64,000 bases of DNA from CAZRQL01 sp964602415 (GTDB lineage: Bacteria; Bacteroidota; Bacteroidia; Cytophagales; Flammeovirgaceae): the NCBI GenBank assembly GCA_964602415.1, contig CAZRQL010000005.1, positions 1-64,000 of the forward strand, written 5' to 3'. Under the pieces are notes generated by a model. That model was not told where the DNA came from and did not search any database. It worked only from the letters and a program-made list of their open reading frames with translations. A program made the position numbers and the translations under genes. Within the stretch, counting starts at the first letter, position 1. Every line of letters begins with the position of its first letter. Below are positions 33,785 to 42,024 of the stretch, one piece after another.

Positions 33785-33854
33785 AGATTATTTGAATTTA
33801 AATTCTTTGTCACTCTAAAATACGTAGAAAAACTTTTTTAGCTACAATCCGAAA

Positions 33855-33886
33855 TTTGTTGAGGTGTAATCTATGTAGTAAATTTG
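33855..33886 (+). promoter_or_regulatory. Promoter of rfbB (TTTG-N20-TAAATTTG)
   Basis: TTTG at 33855-33858, a 20-base spacer and TAAATTTG at 33879-33886 match the Bacteroidota consensus exactly. The ATG at 33902 is 15 bp on, implying a leader of under about 12 nt and no room for a ribosome-binding site. Confidence 0.68.
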
Positions 33887-33901
33887 TCGTATATTTCAAA
33901 A

Positions 33902-34915
33902 ATGGCTTATTTATTAATCACGGGGGGGGCCGGTTTTATCGGGTCTAATTTTATTCCTTATTTCTTGTCAAATCATCCTGATTATAGGATTGTAAATTTA
34001 GACTTGCTTACCTATGCAGGCAATCCCGATAATTTGAGCGAAGTTGTCTCTCATCCCGGATACGAATTTGTGCATGGGGATATATGCGATAGGAATTTGG
34101 TTGAAAATTTATTCTCAAAATACAATTTTGAGGGGGTGATTCATTTTGCGGCAGAGTCTCATGTGGACAATTCGATATCAGGCCCTGCGGCTTTTGTAAA
34201 AACCAATATAGAAGGCAGCTTTACTTTACTGGATGTAGCCCGCAACCATTGGCTCTCTGCTCCCTTTAGTCCCAAAGCAGGTTATGAGCACGCGAGGTTT
34301 CATCATATCTCTACCGATGAGGTCTATGGCAGTTTGGGTGAGACAGGGTATTTTACCGAAACAACTCCTTACGCTCCCAACAGTCCTTACAGTGCTTCTA
34401 AGGCTGCAAGCGATATGTTGGTCAGAAGTTATTTCCACACCTATGGAATGAATACCGTAACGACCAACTGCTCAAACAATTATGGGCCTAAACAGCACGA
34501 TGAAAAGCTGATTCCCACCATCATACGCAAGGCTTTATCCGGTCAAAATATACCCATATACGGGGACGGCAAAAACGTAAGAGACTGGCTTTTCGTATTG
34601 GATCATTGTAAAGCGATAGATTTGGTTTTCCATAAGGGCCGAAGCGGCGAGACTTACAACATAGGCTCCGACAACGAAAGAATAAATTTGGATATTGCAA
34701 ATATGATTTGTGGTATTTTGGACAGGGTTTGTCCATCTACACAAAGTTACAAAAACTTGATTACTTTTGTAAAAGACCGAGCCGGACACGATAGGCGTTA
34801 TGCCATAGATGCCTCAAAAATCAAATCAGAGCTTAATTGGCAGCCGGAGACAAGTTTTTTAGATGGGTTGGAGCATACAATCAAGTGGTACATATCAAAA
34901 TATAAAAACATGTGA
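33902..34915 (+). CDS. rfbB: dTDP-glucose 4,6-dehydratase
   Basis: A 337-residue extended SDR enzyme making dTDP-4-keto-6-deoxyglucose, the rhamnose-pathway branch point. NAD-binding TGGAGFIGSNF at the N-terminus; the HFAAESHVDNSI motif near 82; the STDEVYGSLG strand (about 135); the catalytic YSASKAASD (Y and K, about 165); and the RDWLFVLDHC segment diagnostic of RfbB (canonical RDWLYVEDH). The frame reaches back to a TTG at 33884, but that lies inside the -7 element, so ATG 33902 is the start. The stop TGA overlaps the next ATG (TGATG), so translation is probably coupled. rfbA, rfbC and rfbD are not adjacent. Confidence 0.94.
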   Translation: MAYLLITGGAGFIGSNFIPYFLSNHPDYRIVNLDLLTYAGNPDNLSEVVSHPGYEFVHGDICDRNLVENLFSKYNFEGVIHFAAESHVDNSISGPAAFVKTNIEGSFTLLDVARNHWLSAPFSPKAGYEHARFHHISTDEVYGSLGETGYFTETTPYAPNSPYSASKAASDMLVRSYFHTYGMNTVTTNCSNNYGPKQHDEKLIPTIIRKALSGQNIPIYGDGKNVRDWLFVLDHCKAIDLVFHKGRSGETYNIGSDNERINLDIANMICGILDRVCPSTQSYKNLITFVKDRAGHDRRYAIDASKIKSELNWQPETSFLDGLEHTIKWYISKYKNM

Positions 34916-35970
34916 TGGAAAGGGTACTCCTTGCGTGCTTTACATCTTTTTTTGTCTCTCTAACAATTGTTCCTTTGGTCATTAATATTGCCAAGAGAAC
35001 CAATTTTTTTGATTTGCCCGGCGGCAGGAGAATCCACAAAACCAAAACCCCTTCTTTGGGAGGGATAGCTATTTTTGTGGGGTTTTCGATAGGTGCTTTT
35101 GCCTTTTTAGGTTTGGCACGCATATCAGAGGTGAGCTATTTTTTTGTGTCTATATTTGTTATTTTTTTGACAGGGGTTCGGGACGATATTGATCCGTTGA
35201 GTGCGAGGCTCAAAATGTTGGGACAGTTATTGGGTGCTTATGTATTGGTACACTTTGGCGGCTGCAAACTTACAGGCCTACATGGGCTTTTGGGCATACA
35301 TGAAGTGCCTATTTATTTGCAATATCTTATTTCTATTCTAACGATTATTGTGATTACCAACTCACTCAATCTTATTGATGGCATAGATGGTTTGGCGGGG
35401 AGTATCTTTATATTGGCAGCCTTATCTTTTGGTACATGGTTTTATTTTGCTCAAATTGATTTCATGCTTTTGCTTATAGCCCCTATCATAGGGGCTGTTT
35501 TGGGCTTTTTGGTCTTCAACATATCGCCCGCCAAAATCTTTATGGGCGATTCTGGTTCTTTGGTGTTGGGCTTTTTTTTATCTTTTTTGGCCATATACTT
35601 CATAGAAAAAGTTGAGGAAGTCAGGGTTTTATCAGTATATGAGCCTGTTTCTCTTTCTGTGGCCATTCTTTTGTATCCTTTATTTGATTTGCTCCGTGTT
35701 TTTGTGCTTAGAATGTCCAAGGGACAATCTCCCTTTACGGGCGATAAAACCCATATTCATCATATTTTGCTCAGAACCGGCCTGAACCACAACAAAGCCA
35801 CAGGTGTCATTTTTTTATATTCTGCCTTGGTTATTTTGCTGGCCTTTAGATTCAATCAATATGGATTGCTGGGTGGGTTTGCTGTCATTTTTATTATGTG
35901 TGCCATCGCTTTGGCTTTACTGCAACAAAGGGTCAAAAAGTTTACCAATAGGAGTCGTAGTTTTTCTTAG
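34915..35970 (+). CDS. WecA/TagO-like polyprenyl-phosphate sugar-1-P transferase
   Basis: A 351-residue membrane protein of the MraY/WecA/TagO family, loading an N-acetylhexosamine-1-phosphate onto undecaprenyl phosphate to start a surface glycan. About ten helices. Motifs: FFDLPGGRRIHKTKTPSLGG (about 32-51, substrate loop), DDIDPLSARLKMLGQ (about 85-100, Mg-binding DD), NSLNLIDGIDGLAG (about 147-160), KIFMGDSGSLVLGF (about 205), and the HIHH histidine motif (about 283) typical of WecA types. It starts by TGATG overlap with rfbB, so both belong to one polysaccharide operon with the UXS gene 53 bp downstream. Confidence 0.92.
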   Translation: MERVLLACFTSFFVSLTIVPLVINIAKRTNFFDLPGGRRIHKTKTPSLGGIAIFVGFSIGAFAFLGLARISEVSYFFVSIFVIFLTGVRDDIDPLSARLKMLGQLLGAYVLVHFGGCKLTGLHGLLGIHEVPIYLQYLISILTIIVITNSLNLIDGIDGLAGSIFILAALSFGTWFYFAQIDFMLLLIAPIIGAVLGFLVFNISPAKIFMGDSGSLVLGFFLSFLAIYFIEKVEEVRVLSVYEPVSLSVAILLYPLFDLLRVFVLRMSKGQSPFTGDKTHIHHILLRTGLNHNKATGVIFLYSALVILLAFRFNQYGLLGGFAVIFIMCAIALALLQQRVKKFTNRSRSFS

Positions 35971-36023
35971 TACTGAATTAGAAAAAAGAGTTTATTGCAT
36001 AGTTTTATTAGATACACTGTTAA

Positions 36024-36959
36024 ATGAAAAAAACCATTTTAATAACCGGAGCTGCCGGTTTTTTGGGTTCACACCTCTGTGACAGGTTTTTGGCTGAGGG
36101 TTTTAAGGTATTGGCTATGGATAACCTTATTACGGGGAGTTTGGAAAATATAGAACACCTTTTTAAAGAAAAAGACTTTGTATTTTATCATCACGATGTA
36201 TCCAAGTTTGTACACGTGCCGGGCGAAGTCCACTATATCATGCACTTTGCCTCTCCTGCCAGCCCCATAGACTACTTGAAGATGCCCATTCAGACGCTTA
36301 AGGTAGGCTCGCTGGGGACTCACAATTTATTGGGTTTGGCACTGGCTAAACGCGCTGTTTTTATGATAGCCTCTACCTCAGAGGTGTATGGCGACCCGCA
36401 TGTGCACCCACAAAAAGAAGATTACTGGGGCAATGTAAACCCGGTAGGTCCTCGTGGAGTCTATGATGAGGCCAAAAGGTTTCAAGAGGCAATGACCATG
36501 GCGTACCATACCTATCACGGTGTAGCCACTCGAATCGTAAGGATTTTCAATACCTACGGGCCGAGAATGAGGCTCAACGACGGGCGGGCTTTGCCTGCTT
36601 TTATGGGACAAGCACTTAGGGGTGAGGATATTACGGTTTTTGGAGATGGAAGTCAGACCCGCTCATTTTGTTATGTAGATGATTTGATAGAAGGTATTTA
36701 TCGTTTGCTCATGTCTTCTTACAGCAGCCCTGTGAATATCGGCAACCCAAGCGAGATTTCCATCAAACAATTTGCCGAAGAGGTCGTGGCTCTTACTCAA
36801 AGCAAGTCCAAGATTATCTACCAGCCACTACCCCAAGATGACCCAAAACAGCGATGCCCTGACATTTCGCTTGCCAAATCTTTGCTGGATTGGGAGCCAA
36901 GGGTGACCCGACATGAGGGCTTAAAGCGCACTTTGGACTATTTCAAAAGCCGCGCTTAA
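36024..36959 (+). CDS. UDP-glucuronate decarboxylase-type SDR (UXS)
   Basis: A 311-residue extended SDR. TGAAGFLGSHLCD at the N-terminus binds NAD; the FASPASPIDYLK motif (about 76-87) and GSLGTHNLLGLA are characteristic of UDP-xylose synthases; the catalytic pair is in YDEAKRFQEA (about 146), and RIFNTYGPRMRLNDGR follows. The likely reaction is UDP-glucuronate to UDP-xylose, though related dehydratases or epimerases share much of this. It lies 53 bp after the WecA-like gene on the same strand, completing a three-gene nucleotide-sugar cluster. Confidence 0.9.
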   Translation: MKKTILITGAAGFLGSHLCDRFLAEGFKVLAMDNLITGSLENIEHLFKEKDFVFYHHDVSKFVHVPGEVHYIMHFASPASPIDYLKMPIQTLKVGSLGTHNLLGLALAKRAVFMIASTSEVYGDPHVHPQKEDYWGNVNPVGPRGVYDEAKRFQEAMTMAYHTYHGVATRIVRIFNTYGPRMRLNDGRALPAFMGQALRGEDITVFGDGSQTRSFCYVDDLIEGIYRLLMSSYSSPVNIGNPSEISIKQFAEEVVALTQSKSKIIYQPLPQDDPKQRCPDISLAKSLLDWEPRVTRHEGLKRTLDYFKSRA

Positions 36960-36980
36960 AGCTAACAAACTGAGTTAGGT

Positions 36981-37589
36981 TTAGTACAATAAGCTGATTT
37001 TGTTTCGGTTGAGGAGAAGTCTGCCTTCCTGCTCCAATTGCTTGAGCAGCCTTGAGACCACCGCCCGAGCAGTTCCCAGTTCATTTGCCAATTGCTCGTG
37101 GGTAACGTAAATATGCTTGCCGCCCGTGAGTGTGGCTTTTTTTTCCAAAAGCAACAACAAGCGGGCATCTACTTTTTTGAAGGCGATGTTTTCGATGGTT
37201 TCAAGCAATTCCTCAAAACGGTGGTGGTACAGCCTGAGCACATAGTCCAGCCAAACAGGGTTTTCTCTCAATAAATCGGATAGCTTTTCTACCGGCAAGA
37301 ACAAAATACGGCAAGGCTCTTCGGCAATGGCTTTGACTTTGCTCGTATCGCCGTGCAATCCGGCCAAAAAAGACATGATGCAACTTTCCCCCGCTTTGAT
37401 GTAATAGAGTAGTAATTCTCTACCGTCCTCATAGGTTCTGATTACCCTCAAACTCCCACTCAATACAATCGGGATAGCTCCAACAAAAGCATCTTCTTTG
37501 AGCAAAACATCGTCTTGTTCGTATGCTTTTATCGTGCCCAATGTCACGCAACCATCTAAAAAACTCTTTGACACTTCAAAATTTGTCAT
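36981..37589 (-). CDS. Crp/Fnr-family transcription regulator
   Basis: A 202-residue regulator with an N-terminal cNMP-binding beta roll (about 20-115, with a GAIPIVLSGSLRVIRTYEDGRELLLYYI core and the AGESC turn) and a C-terminal winged helix (about 150-200) whose recognition helix is TARAVVSRLLKQLEQEGRL. It lacks the FNR iron-sulfur cysteine cluster at the N-terminus. Many Bacteroidota members act on nitrogen-oxide or redox stress, but the effector is not readable. It converges on the UXS gene and follows a barrel-protein gene on the same strand, with its own -7 element between them. Confidence 0.92.
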   Translation of the reverse strand: MTNFEVSKSFLDGCVTLGTIKAYEQDDVLLKEDAFVGAIPIVLSGSLRVIRTYEDGRELLLYYIKAGESCIMSFLAGLHGDTSKVKAIAEEPCRILFLPVEKLSDLLRENPVWLDYVLRLYHHRFEELLETIENIAFKKVDARLLLLLEKKATLTGGKHIYVTHEQLANELGTARAVVSRLLKQLEQEGRLLLNRNKISLLY

Positions 37590-37611
37590 GGCTCTATGCT
37601 GTGGTTTTTTA

Positions 37612-37619
37612 CAAATCTA
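37612..37619 (-). promoter_or_regulatory. -7 element of the Crp/Fnr gene
   Basis: On the minus strand TAGATTTG is an exact TAnnTTTG match 22 bp before the ATG. The -33 region would fall inside the 3' end of the upstream barrel gene. Confidence 0.48.
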
Positions 37620-37624
37620 ATGCC

Positions 37625-38431
37625 TCAGTGAATCCATACACTCAAACCGCCTCCAATAAAATTGTAAGGGCTTACTCCAAAATAGGATTGCTTACGGAAT
37701 TGAAAAAAGAAGCCCGCATCAATGGACTTTCGAGTCATAAGATTGAATACGGCTCTTAAAGCAAACTCCTGACGAGGTGTCTCTTGAAATTGATTACTCA
37801 AACCATATCTGTATTCGGCTTCCAAGCTTAATTTTCTGGAATTGGAATACAGCCCCATCGTGCCTCCCATATCATAAAATCCTATTTCTTCCGGTTTGCC
37901 TTTGGAGTCCACTATATTTATGCGGGTGTACGAATTGATATATTTTAAGGCGAAATTTTCGGTAGAAATAAGATTGAGATGCAGAAATTCAATATCATAG
38001 ATTGAAAGCTGAGCCTTACGATTGATGCCTTGTTGATAGCCATAGTTGTCGGTAAAATACCAAAACCTAAAGCCTGCTCCAACCAGCCCGTATGTGCCTC
38101 TAAGTTGACCGTTGGCATAAACGGCATTGAACTTATCGCCTCTTCCCACATCCATGAGAATCTGCAAACCATTGGCCGAAGGATTGGACTCTAAAATAGA
38201 CGTATGGTAGTCGCCAATGATAGCAAAAAGACCGGTGCACCCTTGTCCACAAGCCTCTCCTATATTCAGCGAAGATACACAGCCCTCCAAACAAGAAGAA
38301 GATTCATCTGAATCACTTGATGTTACATTATTTGTGTTGCTTGACTTGTTTTTTTCTGCCTCCTTGCGGATGTTGTCAATCTGCGCTCCGGCAGATACGC
38401 TGATGAGTAGAAGCACCACTAAAATTCTCAT
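37625..38431 (-). CDS. Outer-membrane beta-barrel-like protein with Cys-rich N-terminal segment
   Basis: A 268-residue protein with a signal peptide (cut after SAGAQ), a low-complexity Asn/Ser/Asp linker (about 30-45), a cysteine-rich segment (CLEGC...ACGQGC, about 47-65) and then about 200 residues of alternating aromatic strands ending GGGLSVWIH, as in small outer-membrane barrels. Four cysteines in two CxxxC pairs could make disulfides or bind a metal. I do not recognise the family. It lies directly upstream of the Crp/Fnr gene (35 bp). Confidence 0.7.
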   Translation of the reverse strand: MRILVVLLLISVSAGAQIDNIRKEAEKNKSSNTNNVTSSDSDESSSCLEGCVSSLNIGEACGQGCTGLFAIIGDYHTSILESNPSANGLQILMDVGRGDKFNAVYANGQLRGTYGLVGAGFRFWYFTDNYGYQQGINRKAQLSIYDIEFLHLNLISTENFALKYINSYTRINIVDSKGKPEEIGFYDMGGTMGLYSNSRKLSLEAEYRYGLSNQFQETPRQEFALRAVFNLMTRKSIDAGFFFQFRKQSYFGVSPYNFIGGGLSVWIH

Positions 38432-38453
38432 AACAACAAATTATATTAGATTT

Positions 38454-38469
38454 AAAACTATATAGTTTT
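38454..38469. promoter_or_regulatory. 16-bp perfect palindrome AAAACTATATAGTTTT
   Basis: A perfect palindrome 22 bp upstream of the barrel-protein ATG, between that gene and the 3' end of the amylase gene. It could be an operator or the stem of a weak terminator; ACAACAAA and TTTTGTTGT flank it as further inverted arms. Confidence 0.4.
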
Positions 38470-38493
38470 GTTGTATAAATTTTAGGTAAATGC

Positions 38494-40332
38494 TTATTTC
38501 AACTCCAAAATATAAGCCGTATTGGCCTCAAGTTCGAAAGATTCTAAGTTGTCGAATGTTTTGCCTGAAATGACATCCCTACCGGATTGGTAACGGCTCA
38601 AAAACTCTGTAAATCTTTTGCCGCTCAGTTTGTAAGCGCGGTCTTGGTTATTGATGATGATCATCAGACAATCGCTTGGGTTGTGGCGGAAATAGACATA
38701 AGTATTAAATTCTTCATCGGATGTTTGCCTTCTTGGGATAAAATGGGTCAGCTTTCCACTGTGAACGACTGTTTTGTTTTTGCGCCAGTTGAGCAAATTG
38801 TTGAGAAAAGCGTAAAACTCTTTTTGCTGTGGGCTAAGACCTGTTTGGGTGAAGAAGTTGGTTTTGTCATTTTGCCATCCTCCGGGGAAATCCGCCCGCA
38901 ACAGACCGTGGTCGCCTTTTTGGTCAAAAAGTGCTTCCATGCCATAAAAAAGTTGCGGCACTCCTCTTGTTGTCAAAAGCACGGCGACAGCCATTTTGAG
39001 TTTTGCAAGGTTGCCGTTGTAGGTACCCAAAGCCCTATCGGTGTCGTGATTGTCCAAAAAGGTAAGCAACTTGCTGGGGTCTTGGTAGAGAAAATCTTGG
39101 TTGAGCACTTTGTAGAGTCCGTAGGTATAACCTCCGGCAAAAGCGGCATTGAAGCCGCCATAAAGCGGGAAGTCGGTCAGGGAGTGTAAGTTGGAGCGAT
39201 AGCCATCCTTATTTTTGTCAGAGTGCTGCCAATAAGAAAGGTGTACGGCATCGTCCACCCACACCTCCCCAACTATGTAGAAATCAGGGTATTGCTCTAA
39301 AACTTCTTTGTTCCAGCGCGCCATAAAGTAGCGGTCAGGATAGGGATACGTATCCATTCGGATACCATCCAAGTCGGCGTATTCTATCCAAAAAATAGAG
39401 TGCTGAATTAGGTATTTGGCCAAATACTCGTTTTTTTGGTTCAAATCGGGCATTGACTCTACAAACCAACCGTTGTGGAGTTTGTCAAAATCGAAAGCCG
39501 AGGCGTAGGGGTCGGTTGCAGTTGGGTTGTGGTAGTTGGTTTGGCTGAAAGTTTTGTTGCCATTAATCCAATCCGATGAAGGTGTCTCCTTCATCCAAAT
39601 ATGGTCTGAGCCTATATGATTGAAAACCAAGTCTTTGATAACTTTCAAGCCTTTTTCGTGGGCTTTGGCCACAAAATCAACATACTCTTGGTCGCTGCCG
39701 TGTCTGGGGTCAATTTTGAAAAAGTCCGTAATTGCGTAACCGTGATAGGAATATTGGGCTGAGTTGTTTTCCAATACCGGGCAATGCCATATCGCTGTGA
39801 TTCCCATGTTTTTGAGATAATCTAAGCTGTTTTGCATCCCTTTGATGTCTCCGCCGTGCCTTCCGCCGGGTTTGCTTCGGTCGGCTTTTTCCAGCGTTTG
39901 GGGGTGGTTGTCGTTGGAGGGGTTTCCATTTGCGAAGCGGTCGGGCATGATAAGGTACACCACATCTTGATTGCCAATGGGTTGGGCTTTTCTTGGTTTG
40001 CGGGCTTTCAGTTCATAGCGATAGGAAGCAACTTTTTTATTTTGTGTCAAAAACTCAATTTCAAAGCTACCCGCTTGGGCTTGGGGAGATATTTCCAAAT
40101 CAACAAAGAGATAATTAGGATTTTCCAAGGCTTTACTCGAAAGAATCCTTACTCCGCCGTAAGAAAGTCTGGGGGTTGTTTTACTGATGTCTTTTCCATA
40201 GGCAAGTAGTTGGAGATTAGGATTTTTCATACCTACCCACCAAAAAGCAGGCTCAACTTTTTCGAGATTTTGAGCTTTTAGGCTTAGGGTCAGACATGCT
40301 GCCCAAAGTCCTAGAACGATTCGATTTATCAT
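38494..40332 (-). CDS. GH13 alpha-amylase (neopullulanase/SusA-like)
   Basis: A 612-residue secreted glycoside hydrolase. A signal peptide (cut after SLKAQ), a cyclomaltodextrinase-type N-terminal beta domain (about 22-110), then the GH13 barrel with region I DLVFNH (about 230), region II GIRMDTYPY (nucleophile Asp, about 326), region III IVGEVWV (acid/base Glu, about 352) and region IV FLDNHDTDR (about 427), ending with a short beta domain. It should cut starch, pullulan or maltodextrins in the periplasm or at the outer membrane. Its ATG overlaps the previous gene's TGA by 4 bp, so it is translated from the lacI transcript. Confidence 0.93.
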   Translation of the reverse strand: MINRIVLGLWAACLTLSLKAQNLEKVEPAFWWVGMKNPNLQLLAYGKDISKTTPRLSYGGVRILSSKALENPNYLFVDLEISPQAQAGSFEIEFLTQNKKVASYRYELKARKPRKAQPIGNQDVVYLIMPDRFANGNPSNDNHPQTLEKADRSKPGGRHGGDIKGMQNSLDYLKNMGITAIWHCPVLENNSAQYSYHGYAITDFFKIDPRHGSDQEYVDFVAKAHEKGLKVIKDLVFNHIGSDHIWMKETPSSDWINGNKTFSQTNYHNPTATDPYASAFDFDKLHNGWFVESMPDLNQKNEYLAKYLIQHSIFWIEYADLDGIRMDTYPYPDRYFMARWNKEVLEQYPDFYIVGEVWVDDAVHLSYWQHSDKNKDGYRSNLHSLTDFPLYGGFNAAFAGGYTYGLYKVLNQDFLYQDPSKLLTFLDNHDTDRALGTYNGNLAKLKMAVAVLLTTRGVPQLFYGMEALFDQKGDHGLLRADFPGGWQNDKTNFFTQTGLSPQQKEFYAFLNNLLNWRKNKTVVHSGKLTHFIPRRQTSDEEFNTYVYFRHNPSDCLMIIINNQDRAYKLSGKRFTEFLSRYQSGRDVISGKTFDNLESFELEANTAYILELK

Positions 40333-40769
40333 TTTTTTGGATACTCAGGAAGTTCAAAACAAATCAATGGCGGCGAACTGTCCAATTTTGCGATGTATAT
40401 CTTAACGCCATTGGTCATGACCAAATAGCTGGCTGCTTGATTTTGAAGGTATTGACAAGACTGAAAAAATGTGTTTTGCGTGATGGAAACTTCTGGGGCT
40501 TTACATTCTGCCAACAAAAAGAATCGGTTATCGGGCAGATAGACCACCAAATCAGGGCGCATTTTTTTTCCATTTAGAGAAATAACCCGCTCTACTTGCA
40601 TCAAAGCAGTGGGGTATCCTAAAGTCATCAATTCGTGTATCAAATGTTGTCTAACCCATTCTTCAGGGGTGAGTCTGACAAATTTTTTTCGTACCAAGTC
40701 CCAAACCCAGTGTTGGCCTCTGGATGCTTTGACTCTCAAATTGGCAGGGGCAAAGATCAAGTCTTGCAT
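40329..40769 (-). CDS. HsdR N-terminal-like nuclease-fold protein
   Basis: A 146-residue protein resembling the type I restriction enzyme R N-terminal domain (HSDR_N): an RLTPEEWVRQHLI helix, a conserved MRPDLVVYL strand and LLAECKAP, forming the D...E-x-K pattern of PD-(D/E)XK nucleases (D in RPDLVV, ExK in AECK). No helicase part is present. The frame begins at a TTG (40772) but ATG 40769 overlaps the lacI stop (TGATG), and its own stop overlaps the amylase ATG. It is a standalone small gene in many Bacteroidota with unknown function; its coupling to the starch genes is the odd part. Confidence 0.82.
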   Translation of the reverse strand: MQDLIFAPANLRVKASRGQHWVWDLVRKKFVRLTPEEWVRQHLIHELMTLGYPTALMQVERVISLNGKKMRPDLVVYLPDNRFFLLAECKAPEVSITQNTFFQSCQYLQNQAASYLVMTNGVKIYIAKLDSSPPLICFELPEYPKK

Positions 40770-41800
40770 CAAAACAGTTTCTTTTTTTTGGTACTTCCTC
40801 TAACGATGAGCCGGGTTTTTAAAATTTCAATGTGAGGGGTAAAAATCTCTTCATCAATATTTTCTATGGCTTCAATGCACAATTCTGCGATGACTTGTCC
40901 CATCTGGTAGCTGGGCTGTTCGATGGTGGTCAAAGCCGGTTCTACAAACAGGGTGGCCGGTTCGTTGCTAAAGCCAATGATAGAAACTTGCTCGGGGATT
41001 TTATAGCCCAATTTTTTGAGGGTTTGCATAGCCCCGATAGCAGTAGGGTCAGAGACGGCAAATACCCCATCAATTTGGTTTTCAATAGTCAACAGCACCT
41101 CCATACTTTGCTCTCCTTCCTCATAGCTCAGACCTGAGTAGATAATAAGTTCGGGTCTTACCCTGAAATTGTAATCGCTGAGCGCAGCAATGTAGCCTTC
41201 CATCCTTTTTTTACTAATGTTTAACGATTGTGGGCCGGCTAAGTGTGCGATTGTCTTGCATCCTGTTTGAATAAGGTACTCGGTGGCTTGGTATGCGCCC
41301 TCAAAATCATCTACCACTACACCGGGGACTGATACTTCTTCGGTCAATCTGTCAAAAAATAAAAGTGGGGTACCTCTTTTGAGAAGGGCGTGCAAATGCT
41401 CAAAGCTATCCGTTTGACTGGCCAGCGACAAGCAAATGGCATCTACTCTGGTAGCAAGCAGCGTCTGAATAGCGGCTATTTCTTTGTTTTTTAGTTCATT
41501 AGACTGGCAAATAACGATATTGTACTCTTTGGAGTTGGCAAACTGCTCAATTCCGGCGATTACATTGGCAAAAAAATAGTGGGCTATGTGTGGTACTACT
41601 ACTCCGATAGTGTTGGACTTGGATTGGCGTAAGCTGCGGGCTATGGAGTTGGGTTGGTATTCCCATTTTTGGGCAAGTTCGATGACATTGCGCTTGGTAG
41701 CCGAACTGATATCGGGGTGGTCTTTCAAAGCCCTTGACACTGTGCCCGGCGAGATATTTAGCTCACGAGCAATATCTTTTATCGTAACTACTTTTTTCAT
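40769..41800 (-). CDS. LacI-family regulator of the starch locus
   Basis: A 343-residue LacI/GalR repressor: helix-turn-helix at 4-27 (VTIKDIARELNISPGTVSRALK), the hinge helix around 45-60 (PNSIARSLRQ), and a periplasmic-binding-protein-like effector domain (about 62-340). It is divergent from susC and heads the amylase operon, so it very likely senses a maltooligosaccharide and represses or activates both arms. Use of a LacI regulator instead of the SusR sensor is common in Cytophagia and Flavobacteriia. Confidence 0.92.
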   Translation of the reverse strand: MKKVVTIKDIARELNISPGTVSRALKDHPDISSATKRNVIELAQKWEYQPNSIARSLRQSKSNTIGVVVPHIAHYFFANVIAGIEQFANSKEYNIVICQSNELKNKEIAAIQTLLATRVDAICLSLASQTDSFEHLHALLKRGTPLLFFDRLTEEVSVPGVVVDDFEGAYQATEYLIQTGCKTIAHLAGPQSLNISKKRMEGYIAALSDYNFRVRPELIIYSGLSYEEGEQSMEVLLTIENQIDGVFAVSDPTAIGAMQTLKKLGYKIPEQVSIIGFSNEPATLFVEPALTTIEQPSYQMGQVIAELCIEAIENIDEEIFTPHIEILKTRLIVRGSTKKKKLF

Positions 41801-41851
41801 AATCCAACTCTTTAACGCTTAATGCTACAAAAAAAGAATAATATTAACAAT

Positions 41852-41876
41852 TTGTAAACGATTGCGCTTTCGATTG
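41852..41876. promoter_or_regulatory. LacI-type operator candidate
   Basis: TTGTAAACGATTGCG (41852-41866) has the AAACG core of LacI-family sites; CGATTG is repeated 12 bp on at 41871-41876. The region lies 52-76 bp upstream of lacI and about 150 bp upstream of susC, where a shared operator is expected. AAGTTT-CT-AAACTT at 41926-41939 is a second, smaller palindrome. Confidence 0.45.
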
Positions 41877-42024
41877 TAACATTTTTCACCTGATTTTAGC
41901 TAAATTTTCTTGTTTTGTAGGGGTGAAGTTTCTAAACTTGAAACCGAAAAAAGTAGGCGTGGGTTCAGTCGCAGTGTATTGTAATAACACACAAAATTAG
42001 TTCAGGTTTAAAAGTTTTTATTAT

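Noticed and set aside
36962..37168. Short Cys/Trp-containing frame overlapping the Crp/Fnr gene
   Set aside because: Same strand, other frame of a clear regulator gene; no independent support.
38454..38469. AAAACTATATAGTTTT as a rho-independent terminator
   Set aside because: The stem is all weak pairs except two G-C, with no loop and no T tract. Kept only as a possible operator.
40329..40769. Reading the HsdR_N-like gene as part of a restriction-modification system
   Set aside because: There is no helicase domain, methyltransferase or specificity subunit nearby, and the gene is locked into a carbohydrate operon.
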